Source of the DNA: an uncultured Pelagibacteraceae bacterium
GTDB taxonomy: Bacteria > Pseudomonadota > Alphaproteobacteria > Pelagibacterales > Pelagibacteraceae
Length of the DNA: 54,426 nt
NCBI GenBank assembly: GCA_902536575.1
Contig: CACAYA010000006.1
Location: 1 to 54,426 of the forward strand
Reading direction: 5' to 3'
Shown: positions 43,247-52,025 of the stretch, in pieces
Numbering within the stretch: the first letter of the stretch is position 1
Layout of the letters: every line of letters starts with the position of its first letter
Translations under genes and position numbers: made by a program
Notes under the pieces: model-generated
Told to the model about the DNA's origin: nothing
Database searches by the model: none
What the model saw: the letters and a program-made list of their open reading frames with translations, nothing else

Positions 43247-44113
43247 ATGAATTTTAAGCACAAGTATGTTTTTTTATTTCCTGGTTTATTTGTGCTTATA
43301 GGAATACTTATTTTTCCTATAATTTTTACTATTAGATTAAGTTTATCAGGCTGGAATAGTTATACGCCTGAAATGAATTTTATAGGAATTACAAATTATA
43401 TAAGACTTTTTACTGATGACCCAAGATTTTGGGAGTCTTTTTTTAGACTGAGTTTTTTATCAGTTACTACTGTTATTCTTCAATACATAATTGGTTTTGC
43501 ATTAGCACTTATAGTTTGGAGAGAAATTAAATTTAAAAGATTCTTTAGAGTTATTTTTCTAATTCCTATGATGACTACCCCTGTCATTATGACTGTAATT
43601 TGGAGAACGTTTTTTCATGAGTCCCTAGGTCCTGTGAATGATCTTTTGGGAAACTTAGGGGTAGAGCCTATATTATGGCTCAGTGATCCAGTTATTGCTA
43701 AATTCACAGTAATTATTGTTGAAGTTTGGCAGTGGACCCCATTTATGTTTTTATTGCTACTTGCAGGTCTATTATCTTTGCCCAAAGAGCCTTTTTTAGC
43801 TGCAGCCATAGATGGCGCAAGTCCTTTTAGAAAGTTTGTGTATGTTACTTTTCCACTAATGGCTCCAATCTCAATTGGGGCAATTATTATTAGATTAATT
43901 GAGGCCTCAAAGATAATGGATACAGTTTTTGTATTGACCTCTGGAGGACCAGGTACTGCAACAGAGACTTCGAGTTTTTATATTTATATTAAAGGCTTAA
44001 GGGAGTTTCAAATGGGTTACGCTGCAACTCTTTCTTTTACGTATTTAGTTATAATGATCATAAGTTTGACGATCATAGCAAAAGTTTTAACAAAATTAAT
44101 GATTAAAGAATAA
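43247..44113 (+). CDS. Sugar/polyol ABC transporter permease (MalF-like)
   Basis: 288 residues with six membrane helices. The N-terminal FLFPGLFVLIGILIFPIIFTIRLS is typical of MalF/UgpA-type permeases, and the cytoplasmic EAA loop reads LAAAIDGASPFRKFVYVTFPLMAP. It partners with the next permease, whose start overlaps its stop by one base (TAATG). It is the first gene after the hairpin that follows the binding-protein gene. Confidence 0.93.
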   Translation: MNFKHKYVFLFPGLFVLIGILIFPIIFTIRLSLSGWNSYTPEMNFIGITNYIRLFTDDPRFWESFFRLSFLSVTTVILQYIIGFALALIVWREIKFKRFFRVIFLIPMMTTPVIMTVIWRTFFHESLGPVNDLLGNLGVEPILWLSDPVIAKFTVIIVEVWQWTPFMFLLLLAGLLSLPKEPFLAAAIDGASPFRKFVYVTFPLMAPISIGAIIIRLIEASKIMDTVFVLTSGGPGTATETSSFYIYIKGLREFQMGYAATLSFTYLVIMIISLTIIAKVLTKLMIKE

Positions 44114-44961
44114 TGGAAAAACTCTATAAATTTTTAAAATATACTTTTATTATTTTCTGGACAGTTTTTATTGTTGCGCCTTTTCTGTGGGCTATTTCTA
44201 CTTCTTTTAAAGATTTCCAGTCAGTAAATAGTAAGGTTACTTATATTCCTTGGTTAGATTTTGAACCAACACTTGAAGGATGGCGTGTATTAGTTAAGTC
44301 ACCTGCAAGAGGTGGAGTGGATATTGTTGAACCTTACTTTAATAGTCTTTTTGTAACCTGCACTGCAAGTTTAATAAGTATAGTTTTAGGCACATTAGCA
44401 GCATATGCTCTTTCAAGATTTACTTTTAAAGCTGGTTTTGTAAGAAATAACGATATTACTTTCTTTTTTATATCGCAAAGAATAATGCCGCCTATTGTTT
44501 TATCGATACCCTTTTTTATATTTTTAAGTACGATAGGATTATTAGATAGTTTGATAGGACTTGTAGTAGTTTATATAGTTCTATTAATGCCTATAGCAGT
44601 TTGGATCATGGTAGATTTTTTTAACAGAGTTCCAAAAGAGTTAGATGAAACTGCATTGATAGACGGATGTAATCCTTACCAGGCATTCTATAAAGTTGTC
44701 CTGCCGAACTCTATACCAGGATTAATCGTTGCGGGTATGTTTTGTATTATATTTGGTTGGATAGATTTTTTCTTTGCATTTATTTTAACATTTACAGAAG
44801 TACAGTTATTACCTGTAAAGGTTGTAGCACTTAATTCTTCAATCACACCGTGGTGGAGCTTATCAGCGTCTGCCTTAATATCGGTTGCGCCTCTAATCAT
44901 TGTTGCTTTTGTTGTCGAGAGATATTTATCTAAAGGAAATTTATCTGGAGCATTAAAATAA
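44113..44961 (+). CDS. Sugar/polyol ABC transporter permease (MalG-like)
   Basis: 282 residues with six membrane helices. The N-terminal FIIFWTVFIVAPFLWAISTSFKD and the EAA loop ELDETALIDGCNPYQAFYKVVLPNSIPG are characteristic of MalG/UgpE-type permeases. One-base overlaps at both ends (with the first permease and the first ATPase) indicate tight coupling. It forms the transmembrane pore with the upstream permease. Confidence 0.93.
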   Translation: MEKLYKFLKYTFIIFWTVFIVAPFLWAISTSFKDFQSVNSKVTYIPWLDFEPTLEGWRVLVKSPARGGVDIVEPYFNSLFVTCTASLISIVLGTLAAYALSRFTFKAGFVRNNDITFFFISQRIMPPIVLSIPFFIFLSTIGLLDSLIGLVVVYIVLLMPIAVWIMVDFFNRVPKELDETALIDGCNPYQAFYKVVLPNSIPGLIVAGMFCIIFGWIDFFFAFILTFTEVQLLPVKVVALNSSITPWWSLSASALISVAPLIIVAFVVERYLSKGNLSGALK

Positions 44962-46040
44962 TGAATTTAATCGGAGAAAATATAACTTACAAACCAGACG
45001 ATCAGTTTCATTTAAACGATGTTTCATTTAATTTTAAAAAAGGAAATTTGTACACAATCTTAGGAAGAACTTTATCTGGAAAAACTACATTTTTAAAAAC
45101 AATCGCTGGTCTGCTAAACCCTGATAGTGGAAATTTATCATTTGAAGATAATGATTTTATCAAAATACCTGTGTGGGAAAGAAATGTAGCAATGGTTTAT
45201 CAACAATTTATTAATTATCCTCATCTAAATGTTTATGAGAATATAATTTTCCCGCTTAAACAAAGGAAAATAAGTGAAGATCAAATAAAGAAGGATGTAG
45301 AAGAAGCGCTTAAAACTGTAGGACTAGTCGGTTTCGAAAATAGGAAAATTCAAGAACTATCTGGAGGACAGCAACAAAGAGTTGCTTTAGCAAGATCTTT
45401 AGCAAAAAAAGCAAAAATATTATTACTGGATGAACCATTGGTTAATTTAGATTACAAATTAAGAGAACAATTAAGAGAAGAATTTAAAAGAATATTCACA
45501 CAAGGTTTATCTGAAGATACTATTTTAATCTACTCTACTACTGACCCACAAGAAGTCATGGAATTAAATGGTGAGGTGATAGTGTTAGACGAGGGTAAAG
45601 TTTTACAAAAAGGAGCTGCAAAAGAAATTTTTGAAAATCCTAGAACTTTAAAGGTGGCTGAAATTTCAAATGATCCGCCAATGAATATTTTGAAGGGAAC
45701 AAAAAATTCTGAAAAAATAAGTTTTGAAAATATTTTAATTAATTCTCCTTCCCATTTTAAAAATTTAAGTGATCAAGGTTATAATTTTGGGATTAGGGCC
45801 TCAGAAATAAAATTAGATGATCAAGGTGAAGAGTTTGAAATAGAACTTGCTGAAATTAGTGGCTCAGAAACTTTATTGCATTTAAAAAAGGGAGAGTCAA
45901 AAGTGATAGCTCTTATCGAAGAAGTTATGAATTTTAAAATTCACGAAAAAGTAAAAATTAAATTTAATGAAAATAAATTATATGCTTTTGATCAAAATGA
46001 AGAATTAGTTTCTTCACCTTATGGAGTATCTCATGGCTAA
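44961..46040 (+). CDS. ABC transporter ATP-binding protein, GlpS-like
   Basis: 359 residues. Walker A is the unusual GRTLSGKTTFLKTIAGLL, the Q-loop is MVYQQFINYPHLNVYENI, the signature is ELSGGQQQRVALARSLA (canonical) and Walker B is ILLLDEPLVNLD. A C-terminal TOBE-type regulatory domain follows. The TLSGKTT loop and YQQFINYP are hallmarks of GlpS, one of the two ATPases of the rhizobial glycerol transporter. The end overlaps the second ATPase by 20 bases. Confidence 0.9.
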   Translation: MNLIGENITYKPDDQFHLNDVSFNFKKGNLYTILGRTLSGKTTFLKTIAGLLNPDSGNLSFEDNDFIKIPVWERNVAMVYQQFINYPHLNVYENIIFPLKQRKISEDQIKKDVEEALKTVGLVGFENRKIQELSGGQQQRVALARSLAKKAKILLLDEPLVNLDYKLREQLREEFKRIFTQGLSEDTILIYSTTDPQEVMELNGEVIVLDEGKVLQKGAAKEIFENPRTLKVAEISNDPPMNILKGTKNSEKISFENILINSPSHFKNLSDQGYNFGIRASEIKLDDQGEEFEIELAEISGSETLLHLKKGESKVIALIEEVMNFKIHEKVKIKFNENKLYAFDQNEELVSSPYGVSHG

Positions 46041-47109
46041 AATTGAGTTGTCAAATATTTCTCATACTTATAATCCAAACGACACTAATCCAACTTATGC
46101 ACTTAATCCGTTTTCTATGACTTGGGAAAATGGAAAAAGATATGCAATTTTAGGGCCATCTGGTTGTGGAAAAACCACAATGCTAAATATCGTTTCAGGA
46201 TTAGTTAAACCATCGAAAGGAAAAATTTTATTTGATGAAAATGATGTTACAGACCTTATAACGGAAGAGAGAAATATAGCTCAAGTCTTCCAATTTCCAG
46301 TCATTTATAACACCATGACAGTCTACGATAATTTAGCTTTTCCATTAAGATGTAGAAATTTTACAGATCAAAAAATTAAAGAAAGAGTCAAATCAGTTTC
46401 AGATACTCTTAGATTGTCATCTTTTCTAAATTCGCCAGCAAGAAAACTAACTGCTGACCAAAAGCAACTCATATCTCTTGGAAGAGGATTAGTAAGAGAG
46501 GATGTTGCAGGTGTTTTGATGGATGAACCATTAACCGTAATTGATCCAGATTTAAAATTTAGATTAAGAAGAAATTTAAAAGAAATAAATGAACAATACA
46601 AAACTACATTAGTTTATGTCACTCACGACCAAAATGAGGCGATGACATTTGCTGACAATATCATTGTTATGGATCAAGGTGAAATAGTTCAAGTAGGACT
46701 TCCAAAAGACTTATTTGAAAAACCAAGAACCACATTTGTTGGATATTTTATTGGTTCCCCAGCTATGAATTTGTTTAATTCTCAAATTCTATCGGATAAT
46801 TCAATAAAGTTTAATAATGATACCATTAAAACAAAAACTGACTTGTCAAAAATTAAAGACAAGAATGTAAAGTTAGGAATACGATCAGAATTTATTAAAA
46901 TTGCAACTGATCAAAAAGAAAATATTGTTAGTGTTAAAGTAACAAGAGTTGAGGATTTTGGAAATTTTAAACTCATAACTGGTAAAGTTGGCGATTTAGA
47001 GATTAAGTCTAAAGTTGAGAGAGAAATTTCAATATCAACCGAGGAACTAAAACTTCATTTACCTGCAGAAAAATGTTGTATTTACTCTAACGAAATGCTT
47101 GTTAATTAA
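46021..47109 (+). CDS. ABC transporter ATP-binding protein with degenerate signature, GlpT-like
   Basis: 362 residues. Walker A is normal (GPSGCGKTTMLNIVSGLV), the Q-loop is VFQFPVIYNTMTVYDNLAFPLR, and Walker B is VLMDEPLTVIDPDLK with the H-loop VTHDQNEA. The signature LSGGQ is replaced by LTADQ (RKLTADQKQLISLGRG), as in rhizobial GlpT-type subunits. With the canonical first ATPase this makes an asymmetric dimer with one full catalytic site. Its start is at the first Met (MEYLMAK), but the second Met, preceded by TGGAGTATCTC, is equally possible. The convergent ggt gene ends 2 bases beyond. Confidence 0.9.
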   Translation: MEYLMAKIELSNISHTYNPNDTNPTYALNPFSMTWENGKRYAILGPSGCGKTTMLNIVSGLVKPSKGKILFDENDVTDLITEERNIAQVFQFPVIYNTMTVYDNLAFPLRCRNFTDQKIKERVKSVSDTLRLSSFLNSPARKLTADQKQLISLGRGLVREDVAGVLMDEPLTVIDPDLKFRLRRNLKEINEQYKTTLVYVTHDQNEAMTFADNIIVMDQGEIVQVGLPKDLFEKPRTTFVGYFIGSPAMNLFNSQILSDNSIKFNNDTIKTKTDLSKIKDKNVKLGIRSEFIKIATDQKENIVSVKVTRVEDFGNFKLITGKVGDLEIKSKVEREISISTEELKLHLPAEKCCIYSNEMLVN

Positions 47110-47111
47110 AA

Positions 47112-48689
47112 TTAATACCCAGATGCGTATCCATCTTTTCTAGGATCCGAACCTCCAATTAATTTACCTTTTTTTCTATCTATTTGGATTGCTTGACCTC
47201 CACCATGTGGATCATAAGTAAATTCTACTTTATGGCCAATAGTTTCAAGTTTACTTTTAATATCCTCGCTTATTTCTTTCTCGAGTTTGTAGATATTATT
47301 AAAATGAAATGCTCTAGGATATGAAATAGCTTCTTGAGGAGTCATATTAAAGTCAAAAATATTATTAAATACATGTACTTGTCCAACAGGTTGATATTGA
47401 CCACCCATTACTCCAAATGAAAGTACGGTTTTATTATCATTGTTTAAAGTTAAACCTGGGATAATAGTGTGTAATGGTCTTTTGCCACCCTCAATACAGT
47501 TTGGATGATCTCTTTCTACTCTAAAATTAGTTCCTCTATTGTGAAATAAGATACCTGACTTATTAGATGTAATCCCACTTCCAAATGAGTAACAAATAGA
47601 ATTTATAATGGAGACAGAATTTAAATCTTTGTCAACAACTGTTAAGTATACAGTTTCAGGATGATTTGGAATCTTTAGGTCATTGATTTTATAACACTTG
47701 TTTAAAGATATATTGTTAAATATTTCTTGAATACTTTGTTCACTTAAAATTTTTTCTAGATCAATATTTATAAAATTTGGGTCTGCTATATTCTCTTCTC
47801 TTATTTTATAACACAATTTTGTTACCTCAGCTTCAAGATGAAATCTTTCAACACTATCAGGATTAAATTTATTTATTTTTAATTTCTCTAACAACTTTAA
47901 CATTAATAACACTGTTACACCTGGTCCGTTAGGTGGGCATTGGTGAACAGTCATATCTTTTAAATTTGAGGATATAGTTTTAGATTTTAAAGTTTTTTGA
48001 ATTGAAAAATCTTCAATTGAATGTAGTCCTCCAATTTCATTTAAGCTCTTTACCATATCCTCAGCTATTGAACCTTGATAAAATTCTCTAATTCCATTTT
48101 TTTTAATTATTTTCAGAGTATTAGCTAAAGGAATATTTTTTCTAAGTTCATTATTTTTATAAACTTTTCCATTTTTTAAATATAAGTTTTTAGTAATTTT
48201 ATGATTATTTAATTTTTTAAATGACTTTTCCCAAGCTTCAGAAACTTTTTTAGTTACTTTATAACCATCCTCAGCATAATTAATTGAATTTAAAAATAAT
48301 TCTTCAAAGTCTAACTTGCCATGCTCGTCGTGAATAGTTTTCCAAGCATCAAGGGCCCCTGGAATAGTTATGGAATGAGGGGTTGTTAACTCTATTTTAT
48401 CAATGTCTTTACTTTCAAAAAATTCAAAGTTAGCTTTTTTAGGAGCAATACCTGATCCATTGTAGGAAATTGGATCTTTATTTTCCATTTTAACTATTGC
48501 AAAACAATCACCCCCAATACCAGTTGAATTTGGTTCTACGACTGATAAGCAAATTGATGCTGCAATTGCAGCATCTACCGCATTTCCACCTTTTTTTAGA
48601 ATATTAAGCGCTTCCTCCGTTGCGAGTGGGTGTGAAGTAGCGGCCATTGCATTTCCAGAAATAGAGTCTGAATTTTTGTTAGATTTCAT
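47112..48689 (-). CDS. ggt: Gamma-glutamyltransferase-family protein
   Basis: 525 residues of the Ntn-hydrolase GGT family. Near the N-terminus are NAMAATSHPLATEEALNILKKGGNAVDAAIAA and GIGGDCFAIV. The autoprocessing nucleophile is the Thr in HPETVYLTVVDKDLNSVSIINS, aligned with the TTHxSVVD of characterised enzymes. Downstream lie GMGGQYQPVGQ-like FGVMGGQYQPVGQV and a C-terminal GGSDPRKDG. No signal peptide is seen at this start, so a cytoplasmic location is likely. This group includes cephalosporin-acylase-like and oxamate-amidohydrolase-like enzymes, so the substrate may not be glutathione. It is divergent from the TRAP operon. Confidence 0.9.
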   Translation of the reverse strand: MKSNKNSDSISGNAMAATSHPLATEEALNILKKGGNAVDAAIAASICLSVVEPNSTGIGGDCFAIVKMENKDPISYNGSGIAPKKANFEFFESKDIDKIELTTPHSITIPGALDAWKTIHDEHGKLDFEELFLNSINYAEDGYKVTKKVSEAWEKSFKKLNNHKITKNLYLKNGKVYKNNELRKNIPLANTLKIIKKNGIREFYQGSIAEDMVKSLNEIGGLHSIEDFSIQKTLKSKTISSNLKDMTVHQCPPNGPGVTVLLMLKLLEKLKINKFNPDSVERFHLEAEVTKLCYKIREENIADPNFINIDLEKILSEQSIQEIFNNISLNKCYKINDLKIPNHPETVYLTVVDKDLNSVSIINSICYSFGSGITSNKSGILFHNRGTNFRVERDHPNCIEGGKRPLHTIIPGLTLNNDNKTVLSFGVMGGQYQPVGQVHVFNNIFDFNMTPQEAISYPRAFHFNNIYKLEKEISEDIKSKLETIGHKVEFTYDPHGGGQAIQIDRKKGKLIGGSDPRKDGYASGY

Positions 48690-48753
48690 TAATAAATTCT
48701 ACAGAATTAATTTAATTTAATACAAACAATTAAAATACAATCTGGAATTGAAT

Positions 48754-48778
48754 AAAACGTCATTAGGGGCAAAACGTC
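48754..48778. promoter_or_regulatory. Direct repeat aaaacgtc x2 upstream of the TRAP operon
   Basis: The octamer aaaacgtc occurs at 48754-48761 and again at 48771-48778, a 17-bp period, in the 163-bp region shared by ggt and the TRAP operon. Such repeats can be activator or repressor sites. Nothing identifies the protein, and no regulator gene is in the window. Confidence 0.35.
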
Positions 48779-48801
48779 CGACTTTTTAGAAAGACTCTAT
48801 T

Positions 48802-48818
48802 GTTAAACTATGTTTAAC
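48802..48818. promoter_or_regulatory. Dyad-symmetric operator candidate before the TRAP operon
   Basis: gttaaac-tat-gtttaac, a perfect 7-bp inverted repeat with a 3-base centre, ends 34 bases before the start of the TRAP binding-protein gene. This geometry suits a dimeric regulator or a small mRNA hairpin. The ribosome binding site (agaggagag) lies between it and the ATG. The assignment is inferential. Confidence 0.45.
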
Positions 48819-48852
48819 TTCGTGCAGTTAATTAACTAGAGGAGAGAACAAA

Positions 48853-50013
48853 ATGATTAAAAATAAAAAATCATTAAAAGGTGCTAAAACACCTTCAAGA
48901 CGAAAGTTCTTCAAAGCAGCAGCAGCAACTGGTGCAGCAGCAACAGCAGCTGTAGCAATGCCGAATCTTGCTTTGGGAGCTGGTCACATTACTCTAAAGA
49001 TGCAAGCTGCTTGGCCTTCAGGCGCTAACATCTTTTTTGAAATGGCGTCAGACTACGCAAAAATGGTTAGCGATATGTCAGACGGAAAACTAAAAATTGA
49101 CGTTCAACCAGTCGGTGCAGTTGTTAAAACTTCTGAAATCGGACAAGCGGTAAGTTCTGGAGTAGTAGATATGGGTCACTGGGTGACTGCATACTGGTAT
49201 GGAAAAAATCCAGCAGCTTCACTTTTTGGAACTGGTCCTTCATACGGTATGTCATCTCAAGAAGTTATGGCTTGGATGGAGTATGGTGGAGGAAGAAAGT
49301 TATATGAAGAAGCAGTAGCAAGTGTAGGATTTAATTACACAGGTTTCTTCCATATGCCTATGCCAGCTCAACCATTTGGTTGGTTTAAAAAGAACGTAAC
49401 AAAAGTATCTGATGTTAAAGGTATGAAGTACAGAACAGTTGGTCTAGCGACTAACGTTTTAACTGCTATGGGAATGGTCGTAAGACAATTGCCTGGTGGT
49501 GAAATCCAACCAGCTATGAAAACTGGTTTGATTGATGCTGCAGAGTTTAACAACCCAACATCAGACTCACAGTTTGGAATGCAAGATGTCTCTAAACATT
49601 ATCACTTAGGAAGTTTCCACCAATCTCAGGAAATGTTCGAAATTCCTATGAATACGAAGAGACTAAACAGCCTTTCACCTGCTCATCAAGCTATTTTGAG
49701 AAATGCTGCATATGCTGCAAACTCAGATAACTACTTCAAAGCTTTAGTTAGATATTCACAAGATTTAGCTAAATTGATGAATGAGCATAAGGTTAATGTT
49801 TACCAAACATCTGACGCTATCTTAGCTGAACAACTAAAAGGTTGGGATAAGGTCATTGGTGAGTTTTCTGGTAAAGATGCTTTCTTTAAGAAAGTAGTAG
49901 ACTCACAAAAAGCATACGCTAAGAGAACTATGAAGTATCTGTTGATGAATCAACCGAACTACAAATTAGCTTATGAAAATGAGTTTGGTCCAATTCAGAA
50001 AGTTAAAATCTAA
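48853..50013 (+). CDS. TRAP transporter substrate-binding protein (DctP family, TakP-like)
   Basis: 386 residues with a twin-arginine signal (PSRRKFFKAAAATGAAA, consensus SRRxF), cleaved near ALGAG. The mature DctP fold shows MQAAWPSGANIFFEMASDYAKMV, the carboxylate-binding Arg in GMKYRTVGLATN, and DAAEFNNPTSDSQFG. The PSGANIF and EFNNP features fit the group that includes the 2-oxo acid binder TakP and mannitol/chloroaromatic-type proteins, so a 2-oxo or similar carboxylate is likely. It has a strong RBS (AGAGGAGAG) and a terminator-like hairpin 17 bases after its stop. Confidence 0.92.
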   Translation: MIKNKKSLKGAKTPSRRKFFKAAAATGAAATAAVAMPNLALGAGHITLKMQAAWPSGANIFFEMASDYAKMVSDMSDGKLKIDVQPVGAVVKTSEIGQAVSSGVVDMGHWVTAYWYGKNPAASLFGTGPSYGMSSQEVMAWMEYGGGRKLYEEAVASVGFNYTGFFHMPMPAQPFGWFKKNVTKVSDVKGMKYRTVGLATNVLTAMGMVVRQLPGGEIQPAMKTGLIDAAEFNNPTSDSQFGMQDVSKHYHLGSFHQSQEMFEIPMNTKRLNSLSPAHQAILRNAAYAANSDNYFKALVRYSQDLAKLMNEHKVNVYQTSDAILAEQLKGWDKVIGEFSGKDAFFKKVVDSQKAYAKRTMKYLLMNQPNYKLAYENEFGPIQKVKI

Positions 50014-50030
50014 TTAACTTTTAGAAATTT

Positions 50031-50063
50031 AAAAAGGGGGTTTAAAATACCCCCTTTTTTTTT
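50031..50063 (+). terminator. Terminator/attenuator between TRAP binding-protein and permease genes
   Basis: A perfect 10-bp inverted repeat, aaaaaggggg / cccccttttt, with a 9-base loop and a T-run extending to 50063. It has the full form of an intrinsic terminator yet stands inside the operon, 17 bases after the binding-protein stop and 17 before the small permease start. Partial read-through would give more binding protein than membrane subunits. Confidence 0.88.
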
Positions 50064-50080
50064 ACATTAATTTAATATAT

Positions 50081-50674
50081 TTGTTGTTGATGGAATCTTT
50101 CATTAAATTTGCTGACACACTTAGTACCTCAATGGGTAAAGCATTTTCTTGGTGTATAGTAATTTTAATGGGCGGAACCGTTTATGAAGTTGTTATGGCT
50201 TATGTTTTCAATAAGCCAACTTTATGGAATTTTGATTTTAGCATGCAGATGTATGGTGCAATACTAATGATGTCAGGCGCATACTGTTTAGCAACCGAAG
50301 CTCATGTAAGAGGTGATGTCATTTATAGATTATTTAAAGAAAGAACTCAGGCTTGGATAGATTTAGTTCTATATTTTATTTTCTTTTTTCCTGGTGTAGT
50401 AGCTCTAGCGTTTTATGGTTATGAATACGCTGCAATGGCTTGGAAGATTAAAGAAACTAGTTGGAGCAGCCCTGCGCAAATTCAAATTTATATGGTTAAA
50501 TCCATGATACCTTGTGCTGGCGTCCTTTTAGTTATTCAAGGGGTAAGTGAAGTTTTCAGGTCAATTATTTGTATAAGAACAGGTCACTGGCCATCTAGAA
50601 TGGTTGTTGCAGAAGAAACAGAACAGATATTAATGAGGCAGTCAAAAGAGGAGGAACAAAAAGATGTTGTTTAG
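50081..50674 (+). CDS. TRAP transporter small permease subunit (DctQ family)
   Basis: 197 residues with four membrane helices. The conserved DctQ-type elements are KAFSWCIVILMGGTVYEVVMAYVF, GAYCLATEAHVRGDVIYRLF and WSSPAQIQIYMVKSMIPCAGVLLVIQGVSE. The end overlaps the large permease by 11 bases. An acidic/basic tail (RQSKEEEQKDVV) follows the last helix. Confidence 0.92.
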   Translation: MLLMESFIKFADTLSTSMGKAFSWCIVILMGGTVYEVVMAYVFNKPTLWNFDFSMQMYGAILMMSGAYCLATEAHVRGDVIYRLFKERTQAWIDLVLYFIFFFPGVVALAFYGYEYAAMAWKIKETSWSSPAQIQIYMVKSMIPCAGVLLVIQGVSEVFRSIICIRTGHWPSRMVVAEETEQILMRQSKEEEQKDVV

Positions 50675-52025
50675 TTTAACAAATCCAGAAGTTGCTATTT
50701 TAATGATGGGAATTTTTCTTTTTGCAGTTCTTTTAGGTTTTCCAATTGCCTTTACTTTAATGGCAATGGGAATTGGTTTTGGTTATTACGCTTATTACGA
50801 CGCTACCATGATGGAGCATATTTTTGATAATCGAATATTTCAACTGTTTGTTCAAAACACTTATACAGTAATGGATAACAACGTTCTCACAGCCGTACCT
50901 TTATTTTTATTTATGGGTTACTTAGTTGAGAGAGCAGGAATAGTAGCAAAATTATTTTTTGCAATAAGATTAGCTGCACACAGATTACCCGCATCAATGG
51001 CGGTAGCAGCCTTGATAACTTGTACATTATTTTCGACAGCAACAGGAATTATTGGAGCTGTTGTAACTTTAATGGGATTATTAGCTTGGCCTGCGATGGT
51101 TAAAGCAGGTTATGACAAAAAATTTGCGTCAGGTATTATTTGCTCTGGCGGTTGCTTAGGAATCTTAATTCCTCCAAGTATTATGTTAATTGTTTATTCA
51201 GTTATCGCGCAACTTTCCCCACTAAGACTTTTTGCAGCTGCTATTTTTCCAGGTTTATTATTGGCAGGGTTATATATTGGGTATGCAGTTTTTAGAGCTT
51301 GGTTAAACCCATCAATAGCACCCAGACCTCCTGAAGAGGATATTCCGCCAAGAGCTGAAATTTTAAAAGAAGTTTTAGTATCTTTCGTACCTTTGTTTGG
51401 ATTAATTATGTTAGTTCTTGGAACAATTTTGGCTGGGATTGCAACTCCTGCAGAGGCAGCAGCAGCAGGTGCATTTGGAGCTCTGGTATTATCGTGGTTT
51501 TATAAGACACTTAAATGGCAAAATTTTAAAGAGTCAGTATTTTTAACTGCTAAAACAACAGCTATGATTATGTGGTTATTTATTGGGTCTTGGACATTCT
51601 CATCTGTGTTCTCTTATTTAGGAGGTCACGAAGTTTTTGAGCATTTCTTTACTTCAATCAACATTTCAACTTGGCAGTTTTTAGTTATCACTCAAATCAT
51701 AATATTTCTTTTAGGATGGCCATTAGAGTGGACAGAGATTTTAATTATTTTTGTACCTATATTTTTACCTTTACTAGAAATTTTCGGAGTTAATCCGTAT
51801 TTCTTTGCAATGTTGATTGCTTTAAACTTGCAAACATCATTCCTGACTCCACCCATGGCGATGTCTGCCTATTATTTGAAAGGAGTTCAAAAAACAAATG
51901 TTGAACTTCTACAAATTTTTAGTGGAATAATGCCATTCTTAGGGATTGTTATTTTTGCAATGTTTCTAATGTACATGTTTCCTGCAATAGCATTATGGTT
52001 ACCGGAAACGTTATTTGCACAATAA
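50664..52025 (+). CDS. TRAP transporter large permease subunit (DctM family)
   Basis: 453 residues with about 12 membrane helices. Family marks are LLGFPIAFTLMAMGI, VPLFLFMGYLVERAG, the SGGCLGILIPPSIMLIVYSV element, GIATPAEAAAAGAFGALV and the C-terminal NLQTSFLTPPMAMSAYYLKGV. It is the Na+-coupled transport subunit working with the DctP and DctQ proteins upstream. The end overlaps the amidase gene by 11 bases. Confidence 0.95.
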   Translation: MLFSLTNPEVAILMMGIFLFAVLLGFPIAFTLMAMGIGFGYYAYYDATMMEHIFDNRIFQLFVQNTYTVMDNNVLTAVPLFLFMGYLVERAGIVAKLFFAIRLAAHRLPASMAVAALITCTLFSTATGIIGAVVTLMGLLAWPAMVKAGYDKKFASGIICSGGCLGILIPPSIMLIVYSVIAQLSPLRLFAAAIFPGLLLAGLYIGYAVFRAWLNPSIAPRPPEEDIPPRAEILKEVLVSFVPLFGLIMLVLGTILAGIATPAEAAAAGAFGALVLSWFYKTLKWQNFKESVFLTAKTTAMIMWLFIGSWTFSSVFSYLGGHEVFEHFFTSINISTWQFLVITQIIIFLLGWPLEWTEILIIFVPIFLPLLEIFGVNPYFFAMLIALNLQTSFLTPPMAMSAYYLKGVQKTNVELLQIFSGIMPFLGIVIFAMFLMYMFPAIALWLPETLFAQ

